This document shows positions 48,399 through 60,154 of a stretch of DNA of 64,000 nt, piece after piece. Position 1 is the first letter of the stretch. Every line of letters starts with the position of its first letter. Under the pieces are notes generated by a model. The model did no database searches. It was not told where the DNA came from and saw nothing but the letters and a program-made list of their open reading frames with translations. Both the position numbers and the translations under genes were made by a program. This DNA is from Gonocerus acuteangulatus (taxonomy: Eukaryota > Arthropoda > Insecta > Hemiptera > Coreidae), in NCBI GenBank assembly GCA_946811695.1, contig OX328124.1, positions 88,043,972 through 88,107,971 of the forward strand, in the 5' to 3' direction.

Positions 48399-51300
48399 TG
48401 GAAAATTAGAAAATAGAATGATAATTAAATATCAGGACTTAATATATTTTAATAATATTCAACGCTACTGAAAAACGTAATAATATTCATGGAAATAGAA
48501 TAAGTCAGTCGAAAATTAACTTGAAATTATAAATTTTGGTTTGACAGAGCAGGCAAGTCTCGTCTTCTGCCAAGCCAAAGCGGTGTAGGTGTGCCTCGAG
48601 ATAGTCGTGGCCAGTCAACAGTCGTAAATATAAAAATAAAATTATGAATTGTTTTTTTTTTTCATATCTTATTATACATGTTTGTCTGTAGCGATATATG
48701 TGAACCTCGAGTGTATATATGCGCAGTCTTTACATACATGAACGAGGTGAAAGGGTCTTCTACTTTTGTGTATTGTATATTTTGTTTTGTAATTGAAAAA
48801 GAGCAAGTCACCTTCGTTGCGAAGCTCTTAAAATAAATAAAAAAAAAAAAAAAAACATGAACGAGGGTATAATTCTAGTAAATACATTTTTTACAATTGT
48901 TTTTCTAGGTTCCTGTTCGGTCTAGAAAGAAGATATTATAAATAAGTACGGCACCGTCAATAAGTGAATTTGTGCTAGTATTTTTTTTTTAAGGTGTTTC
49001 GACTGCTTGGGTCACTAACACCATAATTATTGTTGTTATCTCATCATTAACCTACATTGTCTTGTTAGACCTAACGTACTGGATGTGTGAAGTTACTAAA
49101 AAAGTAACACATTAGTTTTTGAATAGAAGCATCATTCCTGACATTCTTCAATGAAATGAATGAAGAAGTGATTGTGGGACCATTTATTTCCCCGACATTT
49201 ACTAAAGCATATTCAGGTATTTCAAAAATTCCTGCATTATTTTAGAAATTACCGAGGGATATATAATATTAGGTAGCATTGACCGCATTAAAACATAGCT
49301 ATTTTCTATACTTTTATAATGAGTTTGAATTTTGAGAGGATATTTCACTGTTAACGGTCTAATACTCAAAAGTCTATTACCCATAATTCCCTACCTCTCT
49401 CAATCAGATATAACCACAGACCGCAAGACTTCTAGACAAACAACAAAGTTAGTCAAGTTGTTTTCGTACTTAATTATTTACATTCAGAAAATAGAAAGAA
49501 CTGTCGAAGTGGGTTTTGGATAAAAAACACTCACGCCAAATTTCAAAGAGAAGAATACTATCAACAATTCATCTTAGATGCGTTGTACGGCATTTATTTC
49601 AATTGAAGATACTTGATGGAACTCTTTAATATTTTGTACTGGATCATAATTTAGATATTATCTGATAAATTTTTTGTTTACTGACCATCACAGTTCCAAG
49701 CCGCTGCTCGGTTCCTCAATGGTCGAAATGTCCCACAATTTACGGCGGCTGCCAAGTCGTCAAAATCTAGGACCTCTCATGTCCAGGCGAGTCACGATTC
49801 CTCTTTGGAGAGGCTACCAAAAAATTGAGAACCCAGAATAGTACAGCATATCGAATTTAAAAAGGGGAGTTTTCGACGGGAAGCTATCTTTGAGAAGGAA
49901 ATTTGCGGTGCACTGGTAACGGAGCCTTAAAGCGGTTCCCACACGAAACTGTAAATGAGTTGCAGACAGACGTGTAAACTTATGATTGCTCAGACTCTAT
50001 CCATAATGATAGTGTGGAACATGAGAAGTGATAGAGGAGGTGGTAAAGCTGAGCCATGGGAAAAACAGACAACATAATAGACTTTCTGGATATCTAGAAA
50101 CAAACTGCAAGGTTCAATCCATTTCGGCGTTGTAGAAGATGAACATTGTAGCTTAAGCTATCGCAGGCTCCACGCTCTAACACATTTTACTCGCAGCTTG
50201 TAATAATAACAGCTCAATCTTATAGACACCTGCACTGTGAAGAAAATATATTAGCAGGATGGGGCTTAGTCCCACACAAATAGGCGGAAAACATTAATTA
50301 ATATCTGCCTTTAATTGTGCATAAAACAATATCTGTTTCCCTTTAAGGACTCGGAGATACGAAAAATGCCAATATATTGTCTTTTATCTTGAAGCAGCCT
50401 GAATTAGGGTGTTCTCGAGCACAATAACGAAGGCCATAAAATTCCGGAGGCCAATAGCCACTAACAAGACTAACCTTGTCAGTTTTATCACGGAAAAAGG
50501 AGGTTTAAAGTTTATCTTCCTCTATCCAGGGGTTCTTAATAAGGGACGAAATCATTAGAACGTATTTAAAGATGAGGCAATTATTTTAGGGATTTATTTT
50601 ATATGGTAGGATTAGAAGGCGAATAGGGCTAGCTTTGAAAAAAAAAATAGACTTTATTGATTTGATGGTTAAACCAAGGTGGGTTTTGATTTTAAGAAAG
50701 CAAAAGCATATATTTGGGGATGAAATGGAGCGGTACGAGGTATAGATCTCGCAGGAAAGGGCTTCTGGTTAAGTAGATAAGTGCTGTAAAATTCTGCTTT
50801 AAGCTCTCCTAAAAATGCCTAGCAGGTCAAAACCTCTATTCATATATTTAGCCTGACATACAAATCAGACACACATACATACAAAGCGGCCACAATTTTT
50901 GTTTTATTTTTGTCACGGTACTTGGTCGATTTCATTCCCTTAACGACGAGCTCGTTTCGTAGCTCCAAAGCTACGAAAAAAATCGGTCCAACTGGAGGGG
51001 AGGGGGGCTTTTTCCAGACACGAATTATTAATACGCCCTTAACAGTGGGTATTTTTTTAATTTTATTTGCTATATTTGGAAAAATAAACTAAATTGGTCC
51101 ATTAGGAATGGAAGTTTACTGCGATACCAATTAATTAATTTGCCCCTGCAGAGCATTGTTTTTACTATTCTTTTCAAGGAAACTTGAAATATTTTATGCC
51201 CAAAAAATTAAAAACATGCTCTTTAAAAATAAGCAAAATAGGTCCTTTAGAGATTGGAGTTTGCTCCTGAACGAAATTAAATAAAAATTTATAATGAAGT

Positions 51301-51434
51301 CTGCAGTTCATCACAAATATAAAATAACAAAACAATACAAGTTTATTGTATTAACATCGGTATATTTTAACAAAATCTTCAGAAATGCAGCGTAAACAAA
51401 CTATCTCGTTGAGGAACGCAGACCTTTCGTGACG
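48399..51434. other. No confirmed gene
   Basis: Poly-A runs lie near 48836-48855. A SINE-tail-like string lies at 48991-49025 (GGTGTTTCGACTGCTTGGGT, then CACTAACACCAT), minus orientation. At 49690-50130 composition is less AT-rich but no long frame is open. ATG-less frames at 50910-51092 and elsewhere are not convincing. Confidence 0.4.
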
Positions 51435-51445
51435 GATATTTTTTT

Positions 51446-51627
51446 TAATTTAAATTTTAACGTCCATTATTATAATTAACTCAGAATTTTTGTTACGGGT
51501 TATCTCTAATCTTGCCTTTTTCTAGGGAGAATAGTGCTGATGCCTTTTCTTGTTCCGAAGAAAAGCCACTACCCTAGCACGGAGTGTTAAGTGCTCACGC
51601 CTTAATACTCACGGCCACAGGGCCTCC
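51446..51627 (-). repeat. Second tRNA-SINE family, copy with target duplication
   Basis: On the minus strand it runs from GGCCCTGTGGCCGTGAGTAT through AAGGCGTGAGCACTTAACAC and GGTAGTGGCTTTTCTTCGGA to a tail with AATGGACGTTAAAATTTA. GATATTTTTTT flanks both sides (51435-51445 and 51628-51638). The part of the head containing the B box is deleted or strongly altered. Confidence 0.75.
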
Positions 51628-51638
51628 GATATTTTTTT

Positions 51639-52219
51639 GCATATTTCTATTATTAATATTAGTTCCAAGAGTAACCTATTGGCACTAAAGCAAATATCTT
51701 CCAGTGATAATTGCTTTAAATATACAGAAGGAATAATTTTAGAAGCTCTTTATGTAAAAAAGTGGAAAATCTTCTTGCAAGTGTAACAGGAAAGGATTAA
51801 CAGCTTACATGATTTAACCGTTAAAATACATAAAAATGCCAAGAAATACTACACAGCAAACATAGTAAGAAGCAAATTAAGGACTTAAGGGTTTTGAAAA
51901 CATCTAATTATATAATCCAAGTTTTACTGAAATAACAAGAATAAAAGTAAGTTACCTTCCGAGCTTAATAACTTCCAAGAAGACTTGCCTGTTATAAAGA
52001 GCTAGTGAAAATTAAAGGTTCCATTCAGATTCAGCTTCTCTTTATGAAGTTTTAATAAGCGGAAATATTTTAATGAAATACTCCCCATTGTGTTCCCCTA
52101 AAGGCCATGTTTGCAGTCAAATATTATTACGCATAAAAGATAAAATAAAAAATAAATCTCATTAAATTAAATAAGACAACAAGTTAGAAAACATTTTAAA
52201 AAATGAAATTAAAATCGTT
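51639..52219. other. No recognisable feature
   Basis: AT-rich non-coding sequence, possibly the decayed upstream part of the Helitron that follows. Confidence 0.4.
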
Positions 52220-53159
52220 TTGAATATATCAGGTGGTTTCAAAGTAACCCTTCCAGTCATTCTATGTTCAAAGTACGTTGATGACATCAATGCTCGCTTA
52301 AAATCATCGCCACTGTGGCGTAATGACGAAAAATTACAACTAAAATTAAATGTGCGCGTTCAAATGCTTCAAGATCCATCCGCTGAAATATTCTCAAAAC
52401 AGCTGTTAGATATCGGCGATGGAAAAGTTGGTGTACATGAAAATACTCGCATAAAATTACCAACTCATTGCTGCACAATCATTAATTCACAAAATAATCT
52501 CATTGACCAGATATTTCCCGAAGTACACACACAATACATGAATCATGAGTGGCTGGCAGAAAGAGCAATTTTGGCAGCAAAAAAATGTGGACGACAACGA
52601 TTTGAATATCAAGAGTTCTTGCCAGGGGACTTGATGTCATAAAAATCTATCGATACAGTTTGCGATGCCAACGAAGCTGTAAATTATCCAACAGAGCTTT
52701 TGAACTCATTGGATTTTCCAGGGATGCAACCGCACCATTTACAACTCAGGGTTTGATCTCTCGTTATTTTACTTCGTAATTTGAACCCACCACGGCTGTG
52801 CAATGGTATTCGATTAGTGATTACAAAAATGAATGAAAAACGTTGTCGAAGCAGGAATTTTGAATGGCAAGTTCCGATGCGAAAATGCATTGCTACAAAG
52901 AATCCCTATTATTTCCAGAGACGTGCCAATTGCATTTAAACGCGTACAATTTCCAATTAGATTGGCATTCGCAATGACAATCAATAAGTCGCCAGACCAA
53001 ATGATGTCTGTTTGTAGCTTAGATTTGGGCACACCGTGTTTTCCACACGGAAAATTATACCTGGCATGTTCTTGCTCGGCTATGCCATCCAGTTTGTTTG
53101 TGTTGCCCAAAGATGGAGTAACCGAAAATATCGTGCACTCCATTGCACTAAGAAATTGA
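52220..53159 (+). pseudogene. Helitron PIF1-like helicase, C-terminal part, broken
   Basis: The frame 52220-52642 reads LNVRVQMLQDPSAEIFSKQL LDIGDGKV... NHEWLAERAILAAKK, as in the last third of arthropod Helitron helicases. It continues after a TAA (52640) as KSIDTVCDANEAVNYPTELL NSLDFPGMQPHHLQLRV. A TGA follows, then VILLRNLNPPRLCNGIRLVI, then a frameshift near 52833, then RVQFPIRLAFAMTINKSPDQ and HGKLYLACS to a stop at 53157. Two nonsense codons and one frameshift make it non-functional. The helicase N-terminus with its Walker motifs, and the Rep domain, are absent. The last helicase motif is eroded (ACSCS where an arginine is usual). Confidence 0.88.
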
Positions 53160-53382
53160 TTTGTCTTTTTCTGTTTATTCCCAGAATTCAGGATGGACAT
53201 ATAATTTTAAATATAAGAATCAAGATAATAAAGTAAAATGAGATATAAAAATGTGTGTTTGGTATTTTGTTATTTTTATTTTTATCGTTCTCCTTTCAGT
53301 CATAGATCACATCCCCAAATACATACAATAAGATAGTTACTTTTTATTTGACTACAAAAATGAGCACTAGAAATAATTTAAA

Positions 53383-53622
<240 letters not shown>

Positions 53623-53929
53623 CATGCTCTACTAAGATTGCCTCACGCAAAAATACCTCCTTTGAATATTTTTTTATAAAGCATCTTCTAGTATATAAAA
53701 GCATCAATATATTGATGCAATAAAATGCAATTGACTGGAATGCCATCACGAGGATATTCTCGAAGCTTATCAAGAGCTCTTTGTCACAAGCTTTCAACAA
53801 TCTGAACAACCCGAAATTACTCATTCGGGAATTCAAAGGTCATGTACAAGTTTCATGAACCAGCCAGTCTTTAAGCCCACTCAGAATAGAGGATAGAACA
53901 ATTGCCCTTGCCTCATCCAGCTTACAATG

Positions 53930-54345
53930 GGAGTGAGAAGAAAAACCCAAGCTACGGAAGTCTCGAGGACGACGGTCCACCGGATCCTTCGGGAAGAGCA
54001 TCTTGCTTCAGATTACAGCAAGTTCAGGAGTTAAATCAGCAAGGCCCGGGGATCAGGAGCAGTGAGCATTTTTTTGCAGGTGGGTGCTGGACCAGTTGGA
54101 ACGTCATCCACAATTCCTGCAGCGGGCATTGTAGACTGAAGAAAACTCTTTTTCCAGCGTCAGCGTCCACAGCAGGCAAAATGTGAGGATTTGGGGACAG
54201 TGAAATCGCCATGCCATGATGCAGAGGGTTATCCAAAGGCGCTTTGCGGTGTATGGTGTTGTCATTGGTGGTCGGACACACCATTCTTGGCCTTTTCTTC
54301 TTCCGATGGTTGACAGGAGTGAGGTACATATTTTCCTTCGAACCC
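53930..54345 (+). pseudogene. Tc1/mariner-like DDE transposase relic
   Basis: Read across frames, it gives VSRTTVHRILREEHL (helix-turn-helix end), LQQVQELNQQGPGIR, then WVLDQLERHPQFLQRAL, a TAG, TEENSFSSVSVHSRQNVRIW, a TGA, and ARMMQRVIQRRF-like and VVIGGRTHHSWPFLLP segments. Arthropod mariner-like (DDE_3) transposases show VHRILxEE, LQRVQxL, a (F)TDEAxF acidic motif and PYLLP in this order. Here the acidic motif reads TEENSF, so the usual aspartate is lost. At least two stops and two frameshifts are present. It is GC-richer than its surroundings. Confidence 0.7.
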
Positions 54346-54350
54346 ACCTG

Positions 54351-55782
54351 ATTTGCAATAAGCGTTTAATCAAATCAATCAATTAAAAGTTCTCATAGAA
54401 TAGCTTTGCTAATTTTTATAATATATTTATATCATTAGTTGCGTGTGTTATTAAGCGAGTTCGTTGACAAATTACAAAAATTACGGTCACTTGGGGGCCT
54501 TTAATAAACTTTATATATTTTTTCAATTATATTACCAGAAATTTTAAATGGCTTGCTCCGGAGCCCTCGAGTTTGAACAGACATTTTAATTGGGCCCGCT
54601 ACGATGCCCTCGAGCGCAAAAAGATAACTTGGGTCAAACCCTGCACTAATAGACCAGTTTTATTTATATTCATAAGATACTTCTGTAGAGTGCCATTCCT
54701 TGCAATAAAACAAGAACTTTGATCGTTAGAGGCAAATATATTATTTGAGTTTGTATTATACCCTCATAAGCCCTTTTAGCTTATTTCGCGGATTCTTCAA
54801 GTAGTCCTAAAAAAGTTCAGTATGTCTCCTTGAGGTAATATCTACTTGAATTTCTTGTCTGCTGATAGAATAACCAAATGTCAAAATAATTGTCATTCCA
54901 CTAATTTTTTTTTAACAATGGAAGCACAGTCAGTGAAGTTTAACTGCAAGAAACGAACTTTTTTTGCCGCATAGGAAGAACTTGCAACTCGAGGAAGTGC
55001 TATAGGAAAATCTGAACCCGAACTTACGGATAATGATAGTGTAAACTGTTCCCTTAGTAACCTACAGATATTAGACACCTTCTACTTATTGGAAGTTAGT
55101 CCTGGCATCAAGAAACATGACCGATGTTCCGAAGAAATAGTTAGTCAGTAATAAATCACTATTGAAACAATTATAGATCAAATAGTCAGAATTGAATTTA
55201 CTTACCGAGAAGTAATTAAGTACTGATTAGTCCAGCTAAATTAAATACAGAAGGATATAAGAGGTGTAACACTTCTTAAAAATAACTTTATAAGGACCAA
55301 AAGCTATAATAAAACACCAAATTTTGAAGTAAAGCAGCGTGTAATTTTAGTATCTTTGGGCAATCTTTTGGTCGATGGGGATTGAGCTCTTTATCTTCTT
55401 TTTGGTCCATAATATCATCAGATACCCAGTGCAACACTAATATCAAGAACTAGGTCATATCGCGAATTAGTCCGTTTAAATTACACCTAAACTATTTGCA
55501 AATTAACAGTACTAATTCAAACACGAAAACTCTTACCTTACAAATTATATTATGACTTGCGTCCATTCACGCAAGACTGTCACACACATATATGCAATTT
55601 ATGTCGATTGTGGCCTTTTTAAAATATACTGGATCAACCACTAAAGCAAAACCTAAACAGTTATATTTACAATTAAATGTATTAATATACATAAAGCATT
55701 CACACACAATATTTTAATTAAGTACACTTGTGTGGACATAAAAAAACACACGCATACGTGTATACACCAAGGTACATACTTA
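54351..55782. other. No recognisable feature
   Basis: AT-rich non-coding sequence up to the jockey target duplication. Confidence 0.4.
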
Positions 55783-56141
55783 TACATGGATTATTTTTTT
55801 ATTTTTTTATTTTTTTTTTTTTTTTGTAATACGTTTATTTAACATCTGTACATTTGGAGAGTACATTAGTTAAGTTTGCTCTCAGATAAAAATAATAATT
55901 ATATACAGAATTGAGTTGAAATACAAAATAAATAAAAAACAAATAAGCAAATAAATAAAAAATAAAATAAAAAATAAAAAAAATAAAAAAAATAAAAAAA
56001 GAAAGAAAAAGTACATAAAAAACAAAACAAACAAAAACAATGAATACGAAATAATAATAAAAATAATAACACAATAATAATAATACTGTTGGAAGGAGCC
56101 AATCAATACTGGCACTTCCTACTTAGAATAATGTTTTGTCC

Positions 56142-58744
56142 CTATTCAGTTAATTGATCACGAGGCCAATGTCTCTTGAGCCTTCTAGGCGGATTTTTGG
56201 GGTGAGTTTGGGAGGAAAGTGTTAGTGCTCTAGGATTGGGATGGAAGGACAGTTTGGAATGAAACGTTAGGAAGCGGGATTTTGCCAGTTCTTGAACGAA
56301 AGGGATGTTGAGGTCACTATGAAGGGTTTTATTGGAAACATAGAAAGGAGCATTAACTATTTTGCGGAGGACTTTGGATTGGAATGCCTGTATTCTCTGT
56401 ATGTTAGAAGTTTTAGTTGTACCCCAGAGTTCAAGTCCGTAAGTCCAAATAGGTCGGATTATGGTTTTGTAAACAATGAGTTTGTTGTGTATTGTCAGTT
56501 TTGATGAAGGTCCCAGTAGTCGTCGTAAGAGTCCGTATCTCCTGTTCAGTTCCTGTCTTTTCAGTCGGGTGTGTGGGTTCCATGTGAGTCTACTGTCTAG
56601 TAATAATCCCAAGTAGCGCACCTCGTTGGATATGGGGAGTTCGTGGCTGAATATGATGACTGGAGGGCAGGTTCTCTTATTGAGGGTGAATGTGATTTGG
56701 CAGCATTTCTCAGGATTCACCTTTATTTTCCACTTGTTGCACCAGTGCTCGACAGATTCCAGATGTTCTTGTAGATAACAGGAAGCAGTTACGGGGTCAG
56801 GAGAGGAGGAAAATATGGCTGTATCATCAGCATAGGTAGTTAAGTGAAGGCTGGGGTGGGTAGGGATGTCTGCGGTGTATAAAAGGTAGAGGAGAGGACC
56901 AAGAATACTTCCCTGTGGTACTCCGGAGGAAATGGGATGGGAACTAGACAATGCGGAACCGGATCTTACTTGGAAGGAGCGGTTACATAGATAGGATTGC
57001 AGGATTAGGAAATATGTGTGAGGAAGTATGCGCTTTATTTTGTATAACAACCCCGGGTGCCAAACACGATCGAGAAAGGCACTCGTGCAGTAGTTTCTAC
57101 TTTCAAGCGCGTGGGATATGGTGTGAACAACGCTGAAGCATTGTTGGATGGTTGAATGCTGAGGACGAAAACCAAACTGGTGATCTGGTAAGGAATTTGG
57201 AGGGATCGTGGACAGAATTCTTTTAAGGAGAAATTTTTCAAATATCTTGGATATAATTGGGAGCAAACTGATAGGGCGATAGGAAGATGGATTCTTGGGA
57301 GATTTCTGAGGTTTAGGTATAAGGATTATTATCGAATGTTTCCATGGATTTGGGAAGTGGGTAGTACGTAGGATTGAATTGAATATGTAGGCGAGGAAAA
57401 TAATTGCTTTGTGAGGTAGATTTTTTAGGATTAGGGCTGTTATAAGGTCATAACCGGGAGATTTTCTTGGGAGGTGTCTGATAATGTATTTAACTTCTGC
57501 AGGATGAAATGCTTTAGGAGGAAGGGAGAGTGGAAGAGGGGTATTCAGGTGATCTTGTATTTCTAGGTCTTGGGAGGAGCTGGTTTCTGGATGAGGGGAA
57601 AAAATAGATTCCAGATGGGAAGCGAATAGTTCGGCTTTATCTTTATCACTTCTAGCCCAAGTTCCGTCGCTGCGTTGAAGAGGTTGAGGAACGGAATGGA
57701 ATTTTAGGATTTTACGGGTGGCTTGCCAGAGAGAGTTGTCTTCGGTGGTGAGTGATTGGAGGTAATCATTAAAGGATTCAGATCGGAATTCGGATAAGGC
57801 TTTCTTTAGGAGGCCAGTAAGTCGATTGAAGGAAGAGTGGTCGGATGGGTAACGAGACCTCTGCCAGCGAGCCCTTGCTTGGCGCTTAGCTGACAAGAGA
57901 TTAAGGATGTGGTCTGGGAGTTGAGGCTTAGGGTGAAAAGGGAGACGAGTTCTTGGCCTGCTTGAGCTCAGAGCACTGTCTTGTATGGCTTTTGTGAACA
58001 TCAAAACAGCCTCATCCACGTCGGATGAAGTTTTCAAGGGAACATTGAGATCTATGAGTTGAGAGAGTTGTTGACGAAACAACTCCCAGTTCATAGGCCC
58101 TGGTGTGAGAGTGGGATTCAGGACGAGTAGGATGGCTGAGTGATCGGATGAGAGTTCAAGCAGTGACTGAACCGAGTATGATATTCCTCGTAGGCCAGAA
58201 GTGATGAAGAAATCGACAAGGTCGGGAGTGCGAGAGAGATCGGTTGGCCAATATGTAGGAGAATCAGAGGAAATGGTGTCATAATTTTGGGATTGAAGGA
58301 TGTCATAAAGAATTCTGCCACGAGGATTGGTAAGACGGCTTCCCCATCTGGGATGTTTCGCATTGAAATCAGCCCCTATGAGAAAGTGAGGACCAAAGGA
58401 TTGGAATAGAGTGTGGAATTCAGGTTGGTAAATGGTAAAATTTGGAGAGAAATACGCCGCAGAAACAATTATATTGTAGGATGAAAGGGAAAGGGAAATT
58501 GAACTTACCTGCATGATGTCTGTCGAGAGAGTGGAGTGCGAAAAGTGAGCCAAAGAACTTTTCACCATTACTGCTGCTCCATGCCGGGAATCGGAGGGAT
58601 GGTCTGGTGTCGGTGTGTTTCTGTAATCAGTGCGATGTCGATGTTTCTTTCTGTAAGTAGGAGTTCAAGCTCGAGTCGTCGTGAGATAAGTCCGTTAGCA
58701 TTCCATAGGATTATGGTGAGGGAATTGGGATTAAAGGAAATCAT
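56142..58744 (-). pseudogene. Jockey ORF2: endonuclease and reverse transcriptase, damaged
   Basis: ORF2 starts at ATG 58744, overlapping the ORF1 stop (ATGA), and reads MISFNPNSLTIILWNANGL ... ALITETH, the APE-endonuclease N-terminus. A one-base loss near 58610-58620 breaks the frame. The main open frame (58568-56142, 808 residues) keeps the rest: GADFNAKHPRWGS at 65-77, PDLVDF at 115-120 and SDHSAI at 141-146 (endonuclease), then the reverse transcriptase with SPGYDLI near 370, SYRPISLL near 430, FGFRPQHST near 465, GVPQGSILGP at 549-558 and YADD at 579-582. It ends naturally with RRLKRHWPRDQ. Motif A reads FLDRVWH at 498-504: about six residues between its first Asp and RVWH are missing relative to the jockey family, which should cripple catalysis. 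It acted in target-primed reverse transcription in the nucleus. Confidence 0.92.
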
Positions 58745-59958
58745 TTAAGAAGTTTCGGAAGAATGTCGGAAATTAGTGAGGTCATAAGGGAGATAAGAGG
58801 AGTTAGTAATGTTTCCAACTTATTTAGGAACGAGGAAAACAGGTTGAAGGGATCTTGGGGTGTAGGAGTGGGAGGAACAGGGGGAGCATTAATAGGTTTA
58901 GGAGAGGAAACTGATGGGATATTCTTCTGGGAGGTTTGGGAAGGAGGTGTGAGGTTTTGTGCTGGGGTTGGGGTGGTTGGTGGTTTTTGTGCTGGCATTG
59001 GATTGGGTTGAGGATTTACCAGCACATTCTTTTGCTTAGAGGAGAGAAGAGAGGCATACGAGACATTTGGCCTCCGAGGTGAAGTTGCTGATGTGGATGG
59101 CTGCTGAGGCTGAGTATGTGTGGCATCTTTGATGGCAGAAGCCTGTACGTTGGTCAGACGGGTTGCGCTGCTCGTCCTCTGCCGTTGAGTCCTAAGAGTT
59201 CTGAGGGCCTTGTAGACATCGCATCCTTTGTAGTTGGCTGGATGATTGTCGCCACAGTTGGCGCAGGTTGCAGGTGCGTCTTTGGGTTTAGCGCAGTCTT
59301 CAGACTTGTGCTGCTCGCCACATTTAACGCACTTAGGTGCGTGGTTGCAGTAGCTTTTGGTATGGTTATATTCTTGGCATTTGTGACATTGAGTTAATTC
59401 GCGTCGACGGCGGGGCTCTTCCACTGATATCTTGGTGTAGAGAAGATATTGTTCTTTAAATATTTCTCTGCTTTTTTCGGCCTTTTCCAGATCCACGAAA
59501 AAGAGAGGAAGTTGTGCTTTCGTTGTCGGGTGGCGAACATTAATTATTCTTTTAACGTTATAGCCAAGATCCTTCAAAGCATTTGCGATGTCTTCAGGAG
59601 GTGTGGTATGATGTAAATTGCGAATGACGACTCTGTATGCTTTTTCCTCTGGCAATTGATAGCAGTGATAATCGGCTTCCATCTGGTTTAAACTTTTAAT
59701 AATTGCCCTGTAGGCACCGCTGTCGGTAGTACTGATCGCTATGTCATTAAATCTGGCTCTGCAAGAGAAAGATTTTTCTCCAGCGGCTTGACTGAGACAA
59801 GAGCAGAGGTTTTTGTAATTTTTAATGTTTCTGACGTAGATGTTAGGCGGCTTCTGGTCTGTTTTTGCTACTGAAAGGAGGACTCTACAGGCAAGCCCCC
59901 CACCACTAGGCCTACTAGCAGCGAGGGCTAGATAATCTATAAATGATTGTAACTTCAC
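58741..59958 (-). CDS. Jockey ORF1: Gag-like nucleic-acid-binding protein, start uncertain
   Basis: The 405-residue frame holds a PRE_C2HC-type domain (about 105-180; RVVIRNLHHTTPPEDIANAL). Three CCHC-like knuckles follow: Cys191/194-His199-Cys204, Cys210/213-His217-Cys222 and Cys232/235-His239-Cys246. A Pro/Gln/Thr-rich linker and a hydrophobic C-terminus end it. This is the standard jockey ORF1 order; the protein binds element RNA and chaperones it. The frame begins after a TAA on GTG. The first in-frame ATG is codon 93 (59682), so the true start has probably been lost to a frameshift; an upstream ATG near 60026 lies in another frame. ORF1 and ORF2 overlap as ATGA. Confidence 0.88.
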   Translation of the reverse strand: MKLQSFIDYLALAASRPSGGGLACRVLLSVAKTDQKPPNIYVRNIKNYKNLCSCLSQAAGEKSFSCRARFNDIAISTTDSGAYRAIIKSLNQMEADYHCYQLPEEKAYRVVIRNLHHTTPPEDIANALKDLGYNVKRIINVRHPTTKAQLPLFFVDLEKAEKSREIFKEQYLLYTKISVEEPRRRRELTQCHKCQEYNHTKSYCNHAPKCVKCGEQHKSEDCAKPKDAPATCANCGDNHPANYKGCDVYKALRTLRTQRQRTSSATRLTNVQASAIKDATHTQPQQPSTSATSPRRPNVSYASLLSSKQKNVLVNPQPNPMPAQKPPTTPTPAQNLTPPSQTSQKNIPSVSSPKPINAPPVPPTPTPQDPFNLFSSFLNKLETLLTPLISLMTSLISDILPKLLK

Positions 59959-60141
59959 TTACAGATTGTAGGTAAACTACGATGTCTGGGTGAACGATAT
60001 TTCACTGAAGTGTGCACTGAAACTATGTCCATCAGTGTGCCAATTTCCGTAAGAAAATGTGACCACTGACCACCACTTTGCACTGATAAAAACAAGAGTT
60101 TTTAAGGAACGCTGTGTCTCACTCGAAAGCTATTACACGAC
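59959..60141 (-). promoter_or_regulatory. Jockey 5' UTR, presumed internal promoter
   Basis: These 183 bases lie between the target duplication and the ORF1 frame. Full-length jockey elements carry an internal Pol II promoter here. TCAGTG strings (for example TTATCAGTGCAAAG) could act as initiator-like sites; this is inferred, not shown. Confidence 0.4.
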
Positions 60142-60154
60142 TACATGGATTATT

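Larger units (their letters stand above)
55783..60154 (-). mobile_element. Jockey-clade LINE with 13-bp target duplication
   Basis: TACATGGATTATT occurs at 55783-55795 and 60142-60154. Between them lie, on the minus strand, a 5' UTR (60141-59959), ORF1, ORF2, a 3' UTR that is pyrimidine-rich on the minus strand (56141-55826) and an A-rich tail (55825-55796). The length (~4.35 kb) and domain order fit a full-length jockey element. Target duplications are still perfect, so the insertion is probably fairly recent, yet both ORFs are damaged. No other copy lies in the window. Confidence 0.9.

Noticed and set aside
52287..53200. Minus-strand frames opposite the helicase remnant
   Set aside because: The plus-strand reading matches the Helitron helicase C-terminus in order; the minus frames are shadows.
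55835..56115. Phe/Tyr/Leu-rich minus-strand frames resembling membrane proteins
   Set aside because: They are low-complexity readings of the A-rich (plus strand) jockey 3' UTR.
58763..59397. Plus-strand frames over the jockey ORF1 (Gly/Val-rich products), and others at 56292-57136
   Set aside because: They are antisense shadows of the recognised ORF1 and ORF2 coding sequence.
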